Positions 24,965 through 38,302 of a stretch of 64,000 nucleotides of DNA are shown here, piece after piece; positions within the stretch are counted from its first letter, which is position 1; each line of letters starts with the position of its first letter. The position numbers and the translations under genes are program-made. The stretch comes from Auanema rhodensis (taxonomy: Eukaryota > Nematoda > Chromadorea > Rhabditida > Rhabditidae), in contig OZ059900.1 of the NCBI GenBank assembly GCA_964057225.1, positions 18,925,638-18,989,637 on the forward strand. The letters are read 5' to 3'. The notes below the pieces were generated by a model. That model was not told the origin of the DNA and did no database searches. It saw only the letters and a list, made by a program, of their open reading frames with translations.

Positions 24965-27900
24965 CGCTGTAAACAAGGTTTTGACTTACGATTTCATGTG
25001 TTCAAACTCATGCAATGTCAATGAAACCTAGCTCAAAATTGTTCGTACAACGTCTAGTTCCACTTTCACGACAAAAAAAACAGGGGTTAGAAAATTAAGG
25101 AAATTAGCATATTCTGAGGGCACGCCCCTTATGGCTAATATTGATTAAATCGATTTTTGTTCATATGAGTCGTCAAATGCAACAAATTTCAGCGTGTTAC
25201 ATACTAAAATGAAGCATTTTACATGCTGAACACTAGAAAAATACAAAAACACAGTATTTCCCATGAGAAATATTTTATTATGCTGGAAAACCAGTTTTTG
25301 GAAATTTCGCTGTAAACAAGGTTTTGACTTACTTTTTCTTGTGTTCAAACTCATGCAATGTCAATGAAACCTAGCTCAAAATTGTTCGTACAACGTCTAG
25401 TTCCACTTTCACGACAAAAAAACAGGGGTTAGAAAATTAAGGAAATTAGCATATTCTGAGGGCACGCCCCTTATGGCTAATATTGATTAAATCGATTTTT
25501 GTTCATATGAGTCGTCAAATGCAACGAATTTCAGCGTGTTACATACTAAAATGAAGCATTTTACATGCTGAACACTAGAAAAATACAAAAACACAGTATT
25601 TCCCATGAGAAATATTTTATTATGCTGGAAAACCAGTTTTTGGAAATTTCGCTGTAAACAAGGTTTTGACTTACGATTTCATGTGTTCAAACTCATGCAA
25701 TGTCAATGAAACCTAGCTCAAAATTGTTCGTACAACGTCTAGTTCCACTTTCACGACAAAAAAACAGGGGTTAGAAAATTAAGGAAATTAGCATATTCTG
25801 AGGGCACGCCCCTTATGGCTAATATTGATTAAATCGATTTTTGTTCATATGAGTCGTCAAATGCAACGAATTTCAGCGTGTTACATACTAAAATGAAGCA
25901 TTTTACATGCTGAACACTAGAAAAAAACAAAAACACAGTATTTCCCATGAGAAATAGTTTATTATGCTGGAAAACCAGTTTTTGGAAATTTCGCTGTAAA
26001 CAAGGTTTTGACTTACGATTTCATGTGTTCAAACTCATGCAATGTCAATGAAACCTAGCTCAAAATTGTTCGTACAACGTCTAGTTCCACTTTCACGACA
26101 AAAAAACAGGGGTTAGAAAATTAAGGAAGTTAGCATATTCTGAGGGCACGCCCCTTATGGCTAATATTGATTAAATCGATTTTTGTTCATATGAGTCGTC
26201 AAATGCAACGAATTTCAGCGTGTTACATACTAAAATGAAGCATTTTACATGCTGAACACTAGAAAAATACAAAAACACAGTATTTCCCATGAGAAATATT
26301 TTATTATGCTGGAAAACCAGTTTTTGGAAATTTCGCTGTAAACAAGGTTTTGACTTACGATTTCATGTGTTCAAACTCATGCAATGTCAATGAAACCTAG
26401 CTCAAAATTGTTCGTACAACGTCTAGTTCCACTTTGACGACAAAAAAACAAGGGTTAGAAAATTAAGGAAATTAGCATATTCTGAGGGCACGCCCCTTAT
26501 GGCTAATATTGATTAAATCGATTTTTGTTCATATGAGTCGTCAAATGCAACGAATTTCTGCATGTTACATACTAAAATGAAGCATTTTACATGCTGAACA
26601 CTAGAAAAAAACAAAAACACAGTATTTCCCATGAGAAATATTTTATTATGCTGGAAAACCAGTTTTTGGAAATTTCGCTGTAAACAAGGTTTTGACTTAC
26701 GATTTCATGTGTTCAAACTCATGCAATGTCAATGAAACTTAGCTCAAAATTGTTCGTACAACGTCTAGTTCCACTTTCACGACAAAAAAACAGGGGTTAG
26801 AAAATTAAGGAAATTAGCATATTCTGAGGGCACGCCCCTTATGGCTAATATTGATTAAATCGATTTTTGTTCATATGAGTCGTCAAATGCAACGAATTTC
26901 AGCGTGTTACATACTAAAATGAAGCATTTTACATGCTGAACACTAGAAAAATACAAAAACACAGTATTTCCCATGAGAAATATTTTATTATGCTGGAAAA
27001 CCAGTTTTTGGAAATTTCGCTGTAAACAAGGTTTTGACTTACGATTTCATGTGTTCAAACTCATGCAATGTCAATGAAACCTAGCTCAAAATTGTTTGTA
27101 CAACGTCTAGTTCCACTTTCACGACAAAAAAACAGGGGTTAGAAAATTAAGGAAATTAGCATATTCTGAGGGCACGCCCCTTATGGCTAATATTGATTAA
27201 ATCGATTTTTGTTCATATGAGTCGTCAAATGCAACGAATTTCAGCGTGTTACATACTAAAATGAAGCATTTTACATGCTGAACACTAGAAAAATACAAAA
27301 ACACAGTATTTCCCATGAGAAATATTTTATTATGCTGGAAAACCAGCTTTTGGAAATTTCGCTGTAAACAAGGTTTTGACTTACGATTTCATGTGTTCAA
27401 ACTCATGCAATGTCAATGAAACTTAGCTCAAAATTGTTCGTACAACGTCTAGTTCCACTTTCACGACAAAAAAACAAGGGTTAGAAAATTAAGGAAATTA
27501 GCATATTCTGAGGGCACGCCCCTTATGGCTAATATTGATTAAATCGATTTTTGTTCATATGAGTCGTCAAATGCAACGAATTTCAGCGTGTTACATACTA
27601 AACTGAAGCATTTTACATGCTGAACACTAGAAAAATACAAAAACACAGTATTTCCCATGAGAAATATTTTATTATGCTGGAGAACCAGTTTTTGGAAATT
27701 TCGCTGTAAACAAGGTTTTGACTTACGATTTCATGTGTTCAAACTCATGCAATGTCAATGAAACCTAGCTCAAAATTGTTCGTACAACGTCTAGTTCCAC
27801 TTTCACGACAAAAAAACAGGGGTTAGAAAATTAAGGAAATTAGCATATTCTGAGGGCACGCCCCTTATGGCTAATATTGATTAAATCGATTTTTGTTCAT

Positions 27901-28384
27901 ATGAGTCGTCAAATGCAACGAATTTTAGCGTGTTACATACTCAAATGAAGCATTTTACATGCTGAACACTAGAAAAATACAAAAACACAGTATTTCCCAT
28001 GAGAAATATTTTATTATGCTGGAAAACCAGTTTTTGGAAATTTCGCTGTAAACAAGGTTTGACTTACGATTTCATGTGTTCAAACTCATGCAATGTCAAT
28101 GAAACCTAGCTCAAAATTGTTCGTACAACGTCTAGTTCCACTTTCACGACAAAAAAACAGGGGTTAGAAAATTAAGGAAATTAGCATATTCTGAGGGCAC
28201 GCCCCTTATTGCTAATATTGATTAAATCGATTTTTGTTCATATGAGTCGTCAAATGCAACGAATTTCAGCGTGTTACATACTAAAATGAAGCATTTTACA
28301 TGCTGAACACTAGAAAAATACAAAAACACAGTATTACCCATGAAAAATATTTTATTATGCTGGAAAACCAGTTTTTGGAAATTT
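24965..28384 (+). repeat. Higher-order block, copy 2 (10 monomers)
   Basis: It repeats the marker order of 16415-20518 at an offset of 8550 bp (25 monomers), down to rare changes such as GAAATAGTTT near 25952, GGAAGTTAGC near 26124, CTTTGACGAC near 26434, CTGGAGAACC near 27679 and GTATTACCC near 28332. It has one TTGTTTG/CCAGCTTTTGG plus CTTAGC/CAAGGG pair where copy 1 has two, so after that point the offset falls to 7866 bp (23 monomers). Either copy 1 gained, or copy 2 lost, 684 bp. Confidence 0.88.
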
Positions 28385-31300
28385 CGCTGTAAACAAGGTT
28401 TTGACTTACGATTTCATGTGTTCAAACTCATGCAATGTCAATGAAACCTAGCTCAAAATTGTTCGTACAACGTCTAGTTCCACTTTCACGACAAAAAAAC
28501 AGGGGTTAGAAAATTAAGGAAATTAGCATATTCTGAGGGCACGCCCCTTATGGCTAATATTGATTAAATCGATTTTTGTTCATATGAGTCGTCAAATGCA
28601 ACGAATTTCAGCGTGTTACATACTAAAATGAAGCATTTCACATGCTGAACACTAGAAAAATACAAAAACACAGTATTTCCCATGAGAAATATTTTATTAT
28701 GCTGGAAAACCAGTTTTTGGAAATTTCGCTGTAAACAAGGTTTTGACTTACGATTTCATGTGTTCAAACTCATGCAATGTCAATGAAACTTAGCTCAAAA
28801 TTGTTCGTACAACGTCTAGTTCCACTTTCACGACAAAAAAACAGGGGTTAGAAAATTAAGGAAATTAGCATATTCTGAGGGCACGCCCCTTATGGCTAAT
28901 ATTGATTAAATCGATTTTTGTTCATATGAGTCGTCAAATGCAACGAATTTCAGCGTGTTACATACTAAAATGAAGCATTTTACATGCTGAACACTAGAAA
29001 AATACAAAAACACAGTATTTCCCATGAGAAATATTTTATTATGCTGGAAAACCAGTTTTTGGAAATTTCGCTGTAAACAAGGTTTTGACTTACGATTTCA
29101 TGTGTTCAAACTCATGCAATGTCAATGAAACTTAGCTCAAAATTGTTCGTACAACGTCTAGTTCCACTTTCACGACAAAAAAACAAGGGTTAGAAAATTA
29201 AGGAAATTAGCATATTCTGAGGGCACGCCCCTTATGGCTAATATTGATTAAATCGATTTTTGTTCATATGAGTCGTCAAATGCAACGAATTTCAGCGTGT
29301 TACATACTAAAATGAAGCATTTTACATGCTGAACACTAGAAAAATACAAAAACACAGTATTTCCCATGAGAAATATTTTATTATGCTGGAAAACCAGTTT
29401 TTGGAAATTTCGCTGTAAACAAGGTTTTGACTTACGATTTCATGTGTTCAAACTCATGCAATGTCAATGAAACCTAGCTCAAAATTGTTTGTACAACGTC
29501 TAGTTCCACTTTCACGACAAAAAAACAGGGGTTAGAAAATTAAGGAAATTAGCATATTCTGAGGGCACGCCCCTTATGGCTAATATTGATTAAATCGATT
29601 TTTGTTCATATGAGTCGTCAAATGCAACGAATTTCAGCGTGTTACATACTAAAATGAAGCATTTTACATGCTGAACACTAGAAAAATACAAAAACACAGT
29701 ATTTCCCATGAGAAATATTTTATTATGCTGGAAAACCAGTTTTTGGAAATTTCGCTGTAAACAAGGTTTTGACTTACGATTTCATGTGTTCAAACTCATG
29801 CAATGTCAATGAAACCTAGCTCAAAATTGTTCGTACAACGTCTAGTTCCACTTTCACGACAAAAAAACAAGGGTTAGAAAATTAAGGAAATTAGCATATT
29901 CTGAGGGCACGCCCCTTATGGCTAATATTGATTAAATCGATTTTTGTTCATATGAGTCGTCAAATGCAACGAATTTCAGCGTGTTACATACTAAAATGAA
30001 GCATTTTACATGCTGAACACTAGAAAAATACAAAAACACAGTATTTCCCATGAGAAATATTTTATTATGCTGGAAAACCAGTTTTTGGAAATTTCGCTGT
30101 AAACAAGGTTTTGACTTACGATTTCATGTGTTCAAACTCATGCAATGTCAATGAAACCTAGCTCAAAATTGTTCGTACAACGTCTAGTTCCACTTTCACG
30201 ACAAAAAAACAGGGGTTAGAAAATTAAGGAAATTAGCATATTCTGAGGGCACGCCCCTTATGGCTAATATTGATTAAATCGATTTTTGTTCATATGAGTC
30301 GTCAAATGCAACGAATTTCAGCGTGTTACATACTAAAATGAAGCATTTTACATGCTGAACACTAGAAAAATACAAAAACACAGTATTTCCCATGAGAAAT
30401 ATTTTATTATGCTGGAAAACCAGTTTTTGGAAATTTCGCTGTAAACAAGGTTTTGACTTACGATTTCATGTGTTCAAACTCATGCAATGTCAATGAAACC
30501 TAGCTCAAAATTGTTTGTACAACGTCTAGTTCCACTTTCACGACAAAAAAACAGGGGTTAGAAAATTAAGGAAATTAGCATATTCTGAGGGCACGCCCCT
30601 TATGGCTAATATTGATTAAATCGATTTTTGTTCATATGAGTCGTCAAATGCAACGAATTACAGCGTGTTACATACTAAAATGAAGCATTTTACATGCTGA
30701 ACACTAGAAAAATACAAAAACACAGTATTTCCCATGAGAAATATTTTATTATGCTGGAAAACCAGTTTTTGGAAATTTCGCTGTAAACAAGGTTTTGACT
30801 TACGATTTCATGTGTTCAAACTCATGCAATGTCAATGAAACCTAGCTCAAAATTGTTCGTACAACGTCTAGTTCCACTTTCACGACAAAAAAACAAGGGT
30901 TAGAAAATTAAGGAAATTAGCATATTCTGAGGGCACGCCCCTTATGGCTAATATTGATTAAATCGATTTTTGTTCATATGAGTCGTCAAATGCAACGAAT
31001 TTCAGCGTGTTACATACTAAAATGAAGCATTTTACATGCTGAACACTAGAAAAATACAAAAACACAGTATTTCCCATGAGAAATATTTTATTATGCTGGA
31101 AAACCAGTTTTTGGAAATTTCGCTGTAAACAAGGTTTTGACTTACGATTTCATGTGTTCAAACTCATGCAATGTCAATGAAACCTAGCTCAAAATTGTTC
31201 GTACAACGTCTAGTTCCACTTTCACGACAAAAAAACAGGGGTTAGAAAATTAAGGAAATTAGCATATTCTGAGGGCACGCCCCTTATGGCTAATATTGAT

Positions 31301-32488
31301 TAAATCGATTTTTGTTCATATGAGTCGTCAAATGCAACGAATTTCTGCATGTTACATACTAAAATGAAGCATTTTACATGCTGAACACTAGAAAAAAACA
31401 AAAACACAGTATTTCCCATGAGAAATATTTTATTATGCTGGAAAACCAGTTTTTGGAAATTTCGCTGTAAACAAGGTTTTGACTTACGATTTCATGTGTT
31501 CAAACTCATGCAATGTCAATGAAACTTAGCTCAAAATTGTTCGTACAACGTCTAGTTCCACTTTCACGACAAAAAAACAGGGGTTAGAAAATTAAGGAAA
31601 TTAGCATATTCTGAGGGCACGCCCCTTATGGCTAATATTGATTAAATCGATTTTTGTTCATATGAGTCGTCAAATGCAACGAATTTCAGCGTGTTACATA
31701 CTAATATGAAGCATTTTACATGCTGAACACTAGAAAAATACAAAAACACAGTATTTCCCATGAGAAATATTTTATTATGCTGGAAAACCAGTTTTTGGAA
31801 ATTTCGCTGTAAACAAGGTTTTGACTTACGATTTCATGTGTTCAAACTCATGCAATGTCAATGAAACCTAGCTCAAAATTGTTCGTACAACGTCTAGTTC
31901 CACTTTCACGACAAAAAAACAGGGGTTAGAAAATTAAGGAAATAAGCATATTCTGAGGGCACGCCCCTTATGGCTAATATTGATTAAATCGATTTTTGTT
32001 CATATGAGTCGTCAAATGCAACGAATTTCAGCGTGTTACATACTAAAATGAAACATTTTACATGCTGAACACTAGAACAATACAAAAACACAGTATTTCC
32101 CATGAGAAATATTTTATTATGCTGGAAAACCAGTTTTTGGAAATTTCGATGTAAACAAGGTTTTCACTTACGATTTCATGTGTTCAAACTCATGCAATGT
32201 CAATGAAACCTAGCTTAAAATTGTTCGTACAACGTCTAGTTCCACTTTCACGACAAAAAAACAGGGGTTAGAAAATTAAGGAAATTAGCATATTCTGAGG
32301 GCACGCCCCTTATGGCTAATATTGATTAAATCGATTTTTGTTCATATGAGTCGTCAAATGCAACGAATTTCAGCGTGTTACATACTAAAATGAAGCATTT
32401 TACAAGCTGAACACTAGAAAAATACAAAAACACAGTATTTCCCATGAGAAATATTTTATTATGCTGGAAAACCAGTTTTTGGAAATTT
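28385..32488 (+). repeat. Satellite segment containing nine-monomer block copy 2 (29411-32488)
   Basis: The first three monomers (28385-29410) are consensus-like, with CATTTCACATG near 28635 and two CTTAGC monomers. From 29411 the nine-monomer order of 21887-24964 is repeated, ending with the GTTTTCACTT and ACAAGCTG monomer. A private GAAACATTTT (for GAAGCATTTT) occurs near 32050. Together with the 16415/24965 pair, this shows a duplication of more than 20 monomers that later lost or gained small units. Confidence 0.85.
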
Positions 32489-35223
32489 CGCTGTAAACAA
32501 GGTTTTGACTTACGATTTCATGTGTTCAAACTCATGCAATGTCAATGAAACTTAGCTCAAAATTGTTCGTACAACGTCTAGTTCCACTTTCACGACAAAA
32601 AAACAGGGGTTAGAAAATTAAGGAAATTAGCATATTCTGAGGGCACGCCCCTTATGGCTAATATTGATTAAATCGATTTTTGTTCATATGAGTCGTCAAA
32701 TGCCACGAATTTCAGCGTGTTACATACTAAAATGAAGCATTTTACAAGCTGAACACTAGAAAAATACAAAAACACAGTATTTCCCATGAGAAATATTTTA
32801 TTATGCTGGAAAACCAGTTTTTGGAAATTTCGCTGTAAACAAGGTTTTGACTTACGATTTCATGTGTTCAAACTCATGCAATGTCAATGAAACGTAGCTC
32901 AAAATTGTTCGTACAACGTCTAGTTCCACTTTCACGACAAAAAAACAGGGGTTAGAAAATTAAGGAAATTAGCATATTCTGAGGGCACGCCCCTTATGGC
33001 TAATATTGATTAAATCGATTTTTGTTCATATGAGTCGTCAAATGCAACGAATTTCAGCGTGTTACATACTAAAATGAAGCATTTTACATGCTGAACACTA
33101 GAAAAAAACAAAAACACAGTATTTCCCATGAGAAATATTTTATTATGCTGGAAAACCAGTTTTTGGAAATTTCGCTGTAAACAAGGTTTTGACTTACGAT
33201 TTCATGTGTTCAAACTCATGCAATGTCAATGAAACTTAGCTCAAAATTGTTCGTACAACGTCTAGTTCCACTTTCACGACAAAAAAACAGGGGTTAGAAA
33301 ATTAAGGAAATTAGCATATTCTGAGGGCACGCCCCTTATGGCTAATATTGATTAAATCGATTTTTGTTCATATGAGTCGTCAAATGCAACGAATTTCAGC
33401 GTGTTACATACTAATATGAAGCATTTTACATGCTGAACACTAGAAAAATACAAAAACACAGTATTTCCCATGAGAAATATTTTATTATGCTGGAAAACCA
33501 GTTTTTGGAAATTTCGCTGTAAACAAGGTTTTGACTTACGATTTCATGTGTTCAAACTCATGCAATGTCAATGAAACCTAGCTCAAAATTGTTCGTACAA
33601 CGTCTAGTTCCACTTTCACGACAAAAAAACAGGGGTTAGAAAATTAAGGAAATAAGCATATTCTGAGGGCACGCCCCTTATGGCTAATATTGATTAAATC
33701 GATTTTTGTTCATATGAGTCGTCAAATGCAACGAATTTCAGCGTGTTACATACTAAAATGAAGCATTTTACATGCTGAACACTAGAACAATACAAAAACA
33801 CAGTATTTCCCATGAGAAATATTTTATTATGCTGGAAAACCAGTTTTTGGAAATTTCGATGTAAACAAGGTTTTGACTTACGATTTCATGTGTTCAAACT
33901 CATGCAATGTCAATGAAACCTAGCTTAAAATTGTTCGTACAACGTCTAGTTCCACTTTCACGACAAAAAAACAGGGGTTAGAAAATTAAGGAAATTAGCA
34001 TATTCTGAGGGCACGCCCCTTATGGCTAATATTGATTAAATCGATTTTTGTTCATATGAGTCGTCAAATGCAACGAATTTCAGCGTGTTACATACTAAAA
34101 TGAAGCATTTTACAAGCTGAACACTAGAAAAATACAAAAACACAGTATTTCCCATGAGAAATATTTTATTATGCTGGAAAACCAGTTTTTGGAAATTTCG
34201 CTGTAAACAAGGTTTTGACTTACGATTTCATGTGTTCAACCTCATGCAATGTCAATGAAACCTAGCTTAAAATTGTTCGTACAACGTCTAGTTCCACTTT
34301 CACGACAAAAAAACAGGGGTTAGAAAATTAAGGAAATTAGCATATTCTGAGGGCACGCCCTTATGGCTAATATTGATTAAATCGATTTTTGTTCATATGA
34401 GTCGTCAAATGCAACGAATTTCAGCGTGTTACATACTAAAATGAAGCATTTTACAAGCTGAACACTAGAAAAATACAAAAACACAGTATTTCCCATGAGA
34501 AATATTTTATTATGCTGGAAAACCAGTTTTTGGAAATTTCGCTGTAAACAAGGTTTTGACTTACGATTTCATGTGTTCAAACTCATGCAATATCAATGAA
34601 ACGTAGCTCAAAATTGTTCGTACAACGTCTAGTTCCACTTTCACGACAAAAAAACAGGGGTTAGAAAATTAAGGAAATTAGCATATTCTGAGGGCACGCC
34701 CCTTATGGCTAATATTGATTAAATCGATTTTTGTTCATATGAGTCGTCAAATGCAACGAATTTCAGCGTGTTACATACTAAAATGAAGCATTTTACATGC
34801 TGAACACTAGAAAAAAACAAAAACACAGTATTTCCCATAAGAAATATTTTATTATGCTGGAAAACCAGTTTTTGGAAATTTCGCTGTAAACAAGGTTTTG
34901 ACTTACGATTTCATGTGTTCAAACTCATGCAATGTCAATGAAACTTAGCTCAAAATTGTTCGTACAACGTCTAGTTCCACTTTCACGACAAAAAAACAGG
35001 GGTTAGAAAATTAAGGAAATTAGCATATTCTGAGGGCACGCCCCTTATGGCTAATATTGATTAAATCGATTTTTGTTCATATGAGTCGTCAAATGCAACG
35101 AATTTCAGCGTGTTACATACTAAAATGAAGCATTTCACATGCTGAACACTAGAAAAATACAAAAACACAGTATTTCTCATGAGAAATATTTTATTATGCT
35201 GGAAAACCAGTTTTTGGAAATTT
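31805..35223 (+). repeat. Second pair of the 5-monomer unit (period 1710 bp)
   Basis: Copies start at 31805 and 33515. Each runs GGAAATAAGC/GAACAATAC, CGATGTAAAC/CTTAAAAT/ACAAGCTG, an ACAAGCTG monomer, ACGTAGC with AAAACAA, then CTTAGC. Private differences are GCCACG near 32702 in copy 1, and CAACCTCATG (near 34238), a one-base-short CACGCCCTTATGG (near 34356) and AATATCAATG (near 34589) in copy 2. The second copy is also the entry to the 13-monomer duplication that starts at 33857. Confidence 0.82.
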
Positions 35224-38200
35224 CGCTGTAAACAAGGTTTTGACTTACGATTTCATGTGTTCAAACTCATGCAATGTCAATGAAACCTAGCTCAAAATTG
35301 TTTGTACAACGTCTAGTTCCACTTTCACGACAAAAAAACAGGGGTTAGAAAATTAAGGAAATTAGCATATTCTGAGGGCACGCCCCTTATGGCTAATATT
35401 GATTAAATCGATTTTTGTTCATATGAGTCGTCAAATGCAACGAATTTCAGCGTGTTACATACTAAAATGAAGCATTTTACATGCTGAACACTAGAAAAAT
35501 ACAAAAACACAGTATTTCTCATGAGAAATATTTTATTATGCTGGAAAACCAGTTTTTGGAAATTTCGCTGTAAACAAGGTTTTGACTTACGATTTCATGT
35601 GTTCAAACTCATGCAATGTCAATGAAACCTAGCTCAAAATTGTTCGTACAACGTCTAGTTCCACTTTCACGACAAAAAAAACAGGGGTTAGAAAATTAAG
35701 GAAATTAGCATATTCTGAGGGCACGCCCCTTATGGCTAATATTGATTAAATCGATTTTTGTTCATATGAGTCGTCAAATGCAACAAATTTCAGCGTGTTA
35801 CATACTAAAATGAAGCATTTTACATGCTGAACACTAGAAAAATACAAAAACACAGTATTTCCCATTAGAAATATTTTATTATGCTGGAAAACCAGTTTTT
35901 GGAAATTTCGCTGTAAACAAGGTTTTGACTTACTTTTTCTTGTGTTCAAACTCATGCAATGTCAATGAAACCTAGCTCAAAATTGTTCGTACAACGTCTA
36001 GTTCCACTTTCACGACAAAAAAACAGGGGTTAGAAAATTAAGGAAATTAGCATATTCTGAGGGCACGCCCCTTATGGCTAATATTGATTAAATCGATTTT
36101 TGTTCATATGAGTCGTCAAATGCAACGAATTTCAGCGTGTTACATACTAAAATGAAGCATTTTACATGCTGAACACTAGAAAAATACAAAAACACAGTAT
36201 TTCCCATGAGAAATATTTTATTATGCTGGAAAACCAGTTTTTGGAAATTTCGCTGTAAACAAGGTTTTGACTTACGATTTCATGTGTTCAAACTCATGCA
36301 ATGTCAATGAAACCTAGCTCAAAATTGTTCGTACAACGTCTAGTTCCACTTTCACGACAAAAAAACAGGGGTTAGAAAATTAAGGAAATTAGCATATTCT
36401 GAGGGCACGCCCCTTATGGCTAATATTGATTAAATCGATTTTTGTTCATATGAGTCGTCAAATGCAACGAATTTCAGCGTGTTACATACTAAAATGAAGC
36501 ATTTTACATGCTGAACACTAGAAAAATACAAAAACACAGTATTTCCCATGAGAAATATTTTATTATGCTGGAAAACCAGTTTTTGGAAATTTCGCTGTAA
36601 ACAAGGTTTTGACTTACGATTTCATGTGTTCAAACTCATGCAATGTCAATGAAACCTAGCTCAAATTTGTTCGTACAACGTCTAGTTCCACTTTCACGAC
36701 AAAAAAACAGGGGTTAGAAAATTAAGGAAATTAGCATATTCTGAGGGCACGCCCCTTATGCCTAATGTTGATTAAATCGATTTTTGTTCATATGAGTCGT
36801 CAAATGCAACGAATTTCAGCGTGTTACATACTAAAATGAAGCATTTTACATGCTGAACACTAGAAAAATACAAAAACACAGTATTTCCCATGTGAAATAT
36901 TTTATTATGCTGGAAAACCAGTTTTTGGAAATTTCGCTGTAAACAAGGTTTTGACTTACGATTTCATGTGTTCAAACTCATGCAATGTCAATGAAACCTA
37001 GCTCAAAATTGTTCGTACAACATCTAGTTCCACTTTCACGACAAAAAAACAGGGGTTAGAAAATTAAGGAAATTAGCATATTCTGAGGGCACGCCCCTTA
37101 TGGCCAATATTGATTAAATCGATTTTTGTTCATATGAGTCGTCAAATGCAACGAATTTCAGCGTGTTACATACTAAAATGAAGCATTTTACATGCTGAAC
37201 ACTAGAAAAATACAAAAACACAGTATTTCCCATGAGAAATATTTTATTATGCTGGAAAACCAGTTTTTGGAAATTTCGCTGTAAACAAGGTTTTGACTTA
37301 CGATTTCATGTGTTCAAACTCATGCAATGTCAATGAAACCTAGCTCAAATTTGTTCGTACAACGTCTAGTTCCACTTTCACGACAAAAAAACAGGGGTTA
37401 GAAAATTAAGGAAATTAGCATATTCTGAGGGCACGCCCCTTATGCCTAATGTTGATTAAATCGATTTTTGTTCATATGAGTCGTCAAATGCAACGAATTT
37501 CAGCGTGTTACATACTAAAATGAAGCATTTTACATGCTGAACACTAGAAAAATACAAAAACACAGTATTTCCCATGTGAAATATTTTATTATGCTGGAAA
37601 ACCAGTTTTTGGAAATTTCGCTGTAAACAAGGTTTTGACTTACGATTTCATGTGTTCAAACTCATGCAATGTCAATGAAACCTAGCTCAAAATTGTTCGT
37701 ACAACGTCTAGTTCCACTTTCACGACAAAAAAACAGGGGTTAGAAAATTAAGGAAATTAGCATATTCTGAGGGCACGCCCCTTATGGCTAATATTGATTA
37801 AATCGATTTTTGTTCATATGAGTCGTCAAATGCAACGAATTTCAGCGTGTTACATACTAAAATGAAGCATTTTACATGCTGAACACTAGAAAAATACAAA
37901 AACACAGTATTTCCCATGAGAAATATTTTATTATGCTGGAAAACCAGTTTTTGGAAATTTCGCTGTAAACAAGGTTTTGACTTACGATTTCATGTGTTCA
38001 AACTCATGCAATGTCAATGAAACCTAGCTCAAAATTGTTCGTACAACGTCTAGTTCCACTTTCACGACAAAAAAACAGGGGTTAGAAAATTAAGGAAATT
38101 AGCATATTCTGAGGGCACGCCCCTTATGGCTAATATTGATTAAATCGATTTTTGTTCATATGAGTCGTCAAATGCAACGAATTTCAGCGTGTTACATACT

Positions 38201-38302
38201 AAAATGAAGCATTTTACATGCTGAACACTAGAAAAATACAAAAACACAGTATTTCCCATGAGAAATATTTTATTATGCTGGAAAACCAGTTTTTGGAAAT
38301 TT
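33857..38302 (+). repeat. 13-monomer higher-order unit, copy 1 (4446 bp)
   Basis: Begins with a CGATGTAAAC monomer, then CAACCTCATG with CACGCCCTTATGG (341 bp), AATATCAATG/ACGTAGC/CCATAAG, two TTTCTCATGAG monomers, A8/AACAAAT/CATTAGAAAT (343 bp), ACTTTTTCTTG, a plain monomer, CAAATTTGTTC/ATGCCTAATG/CATGTGAAAT, ACAACATCTAG/GGCCAATATT, the CAAATTTG type again, and two plain monomers. One 341-bp and one 343-bp unit cancel, so the total is exactly 13 x 342. All these markers, including rare ones, recur 4446 bp later. Confidence 0.9.
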
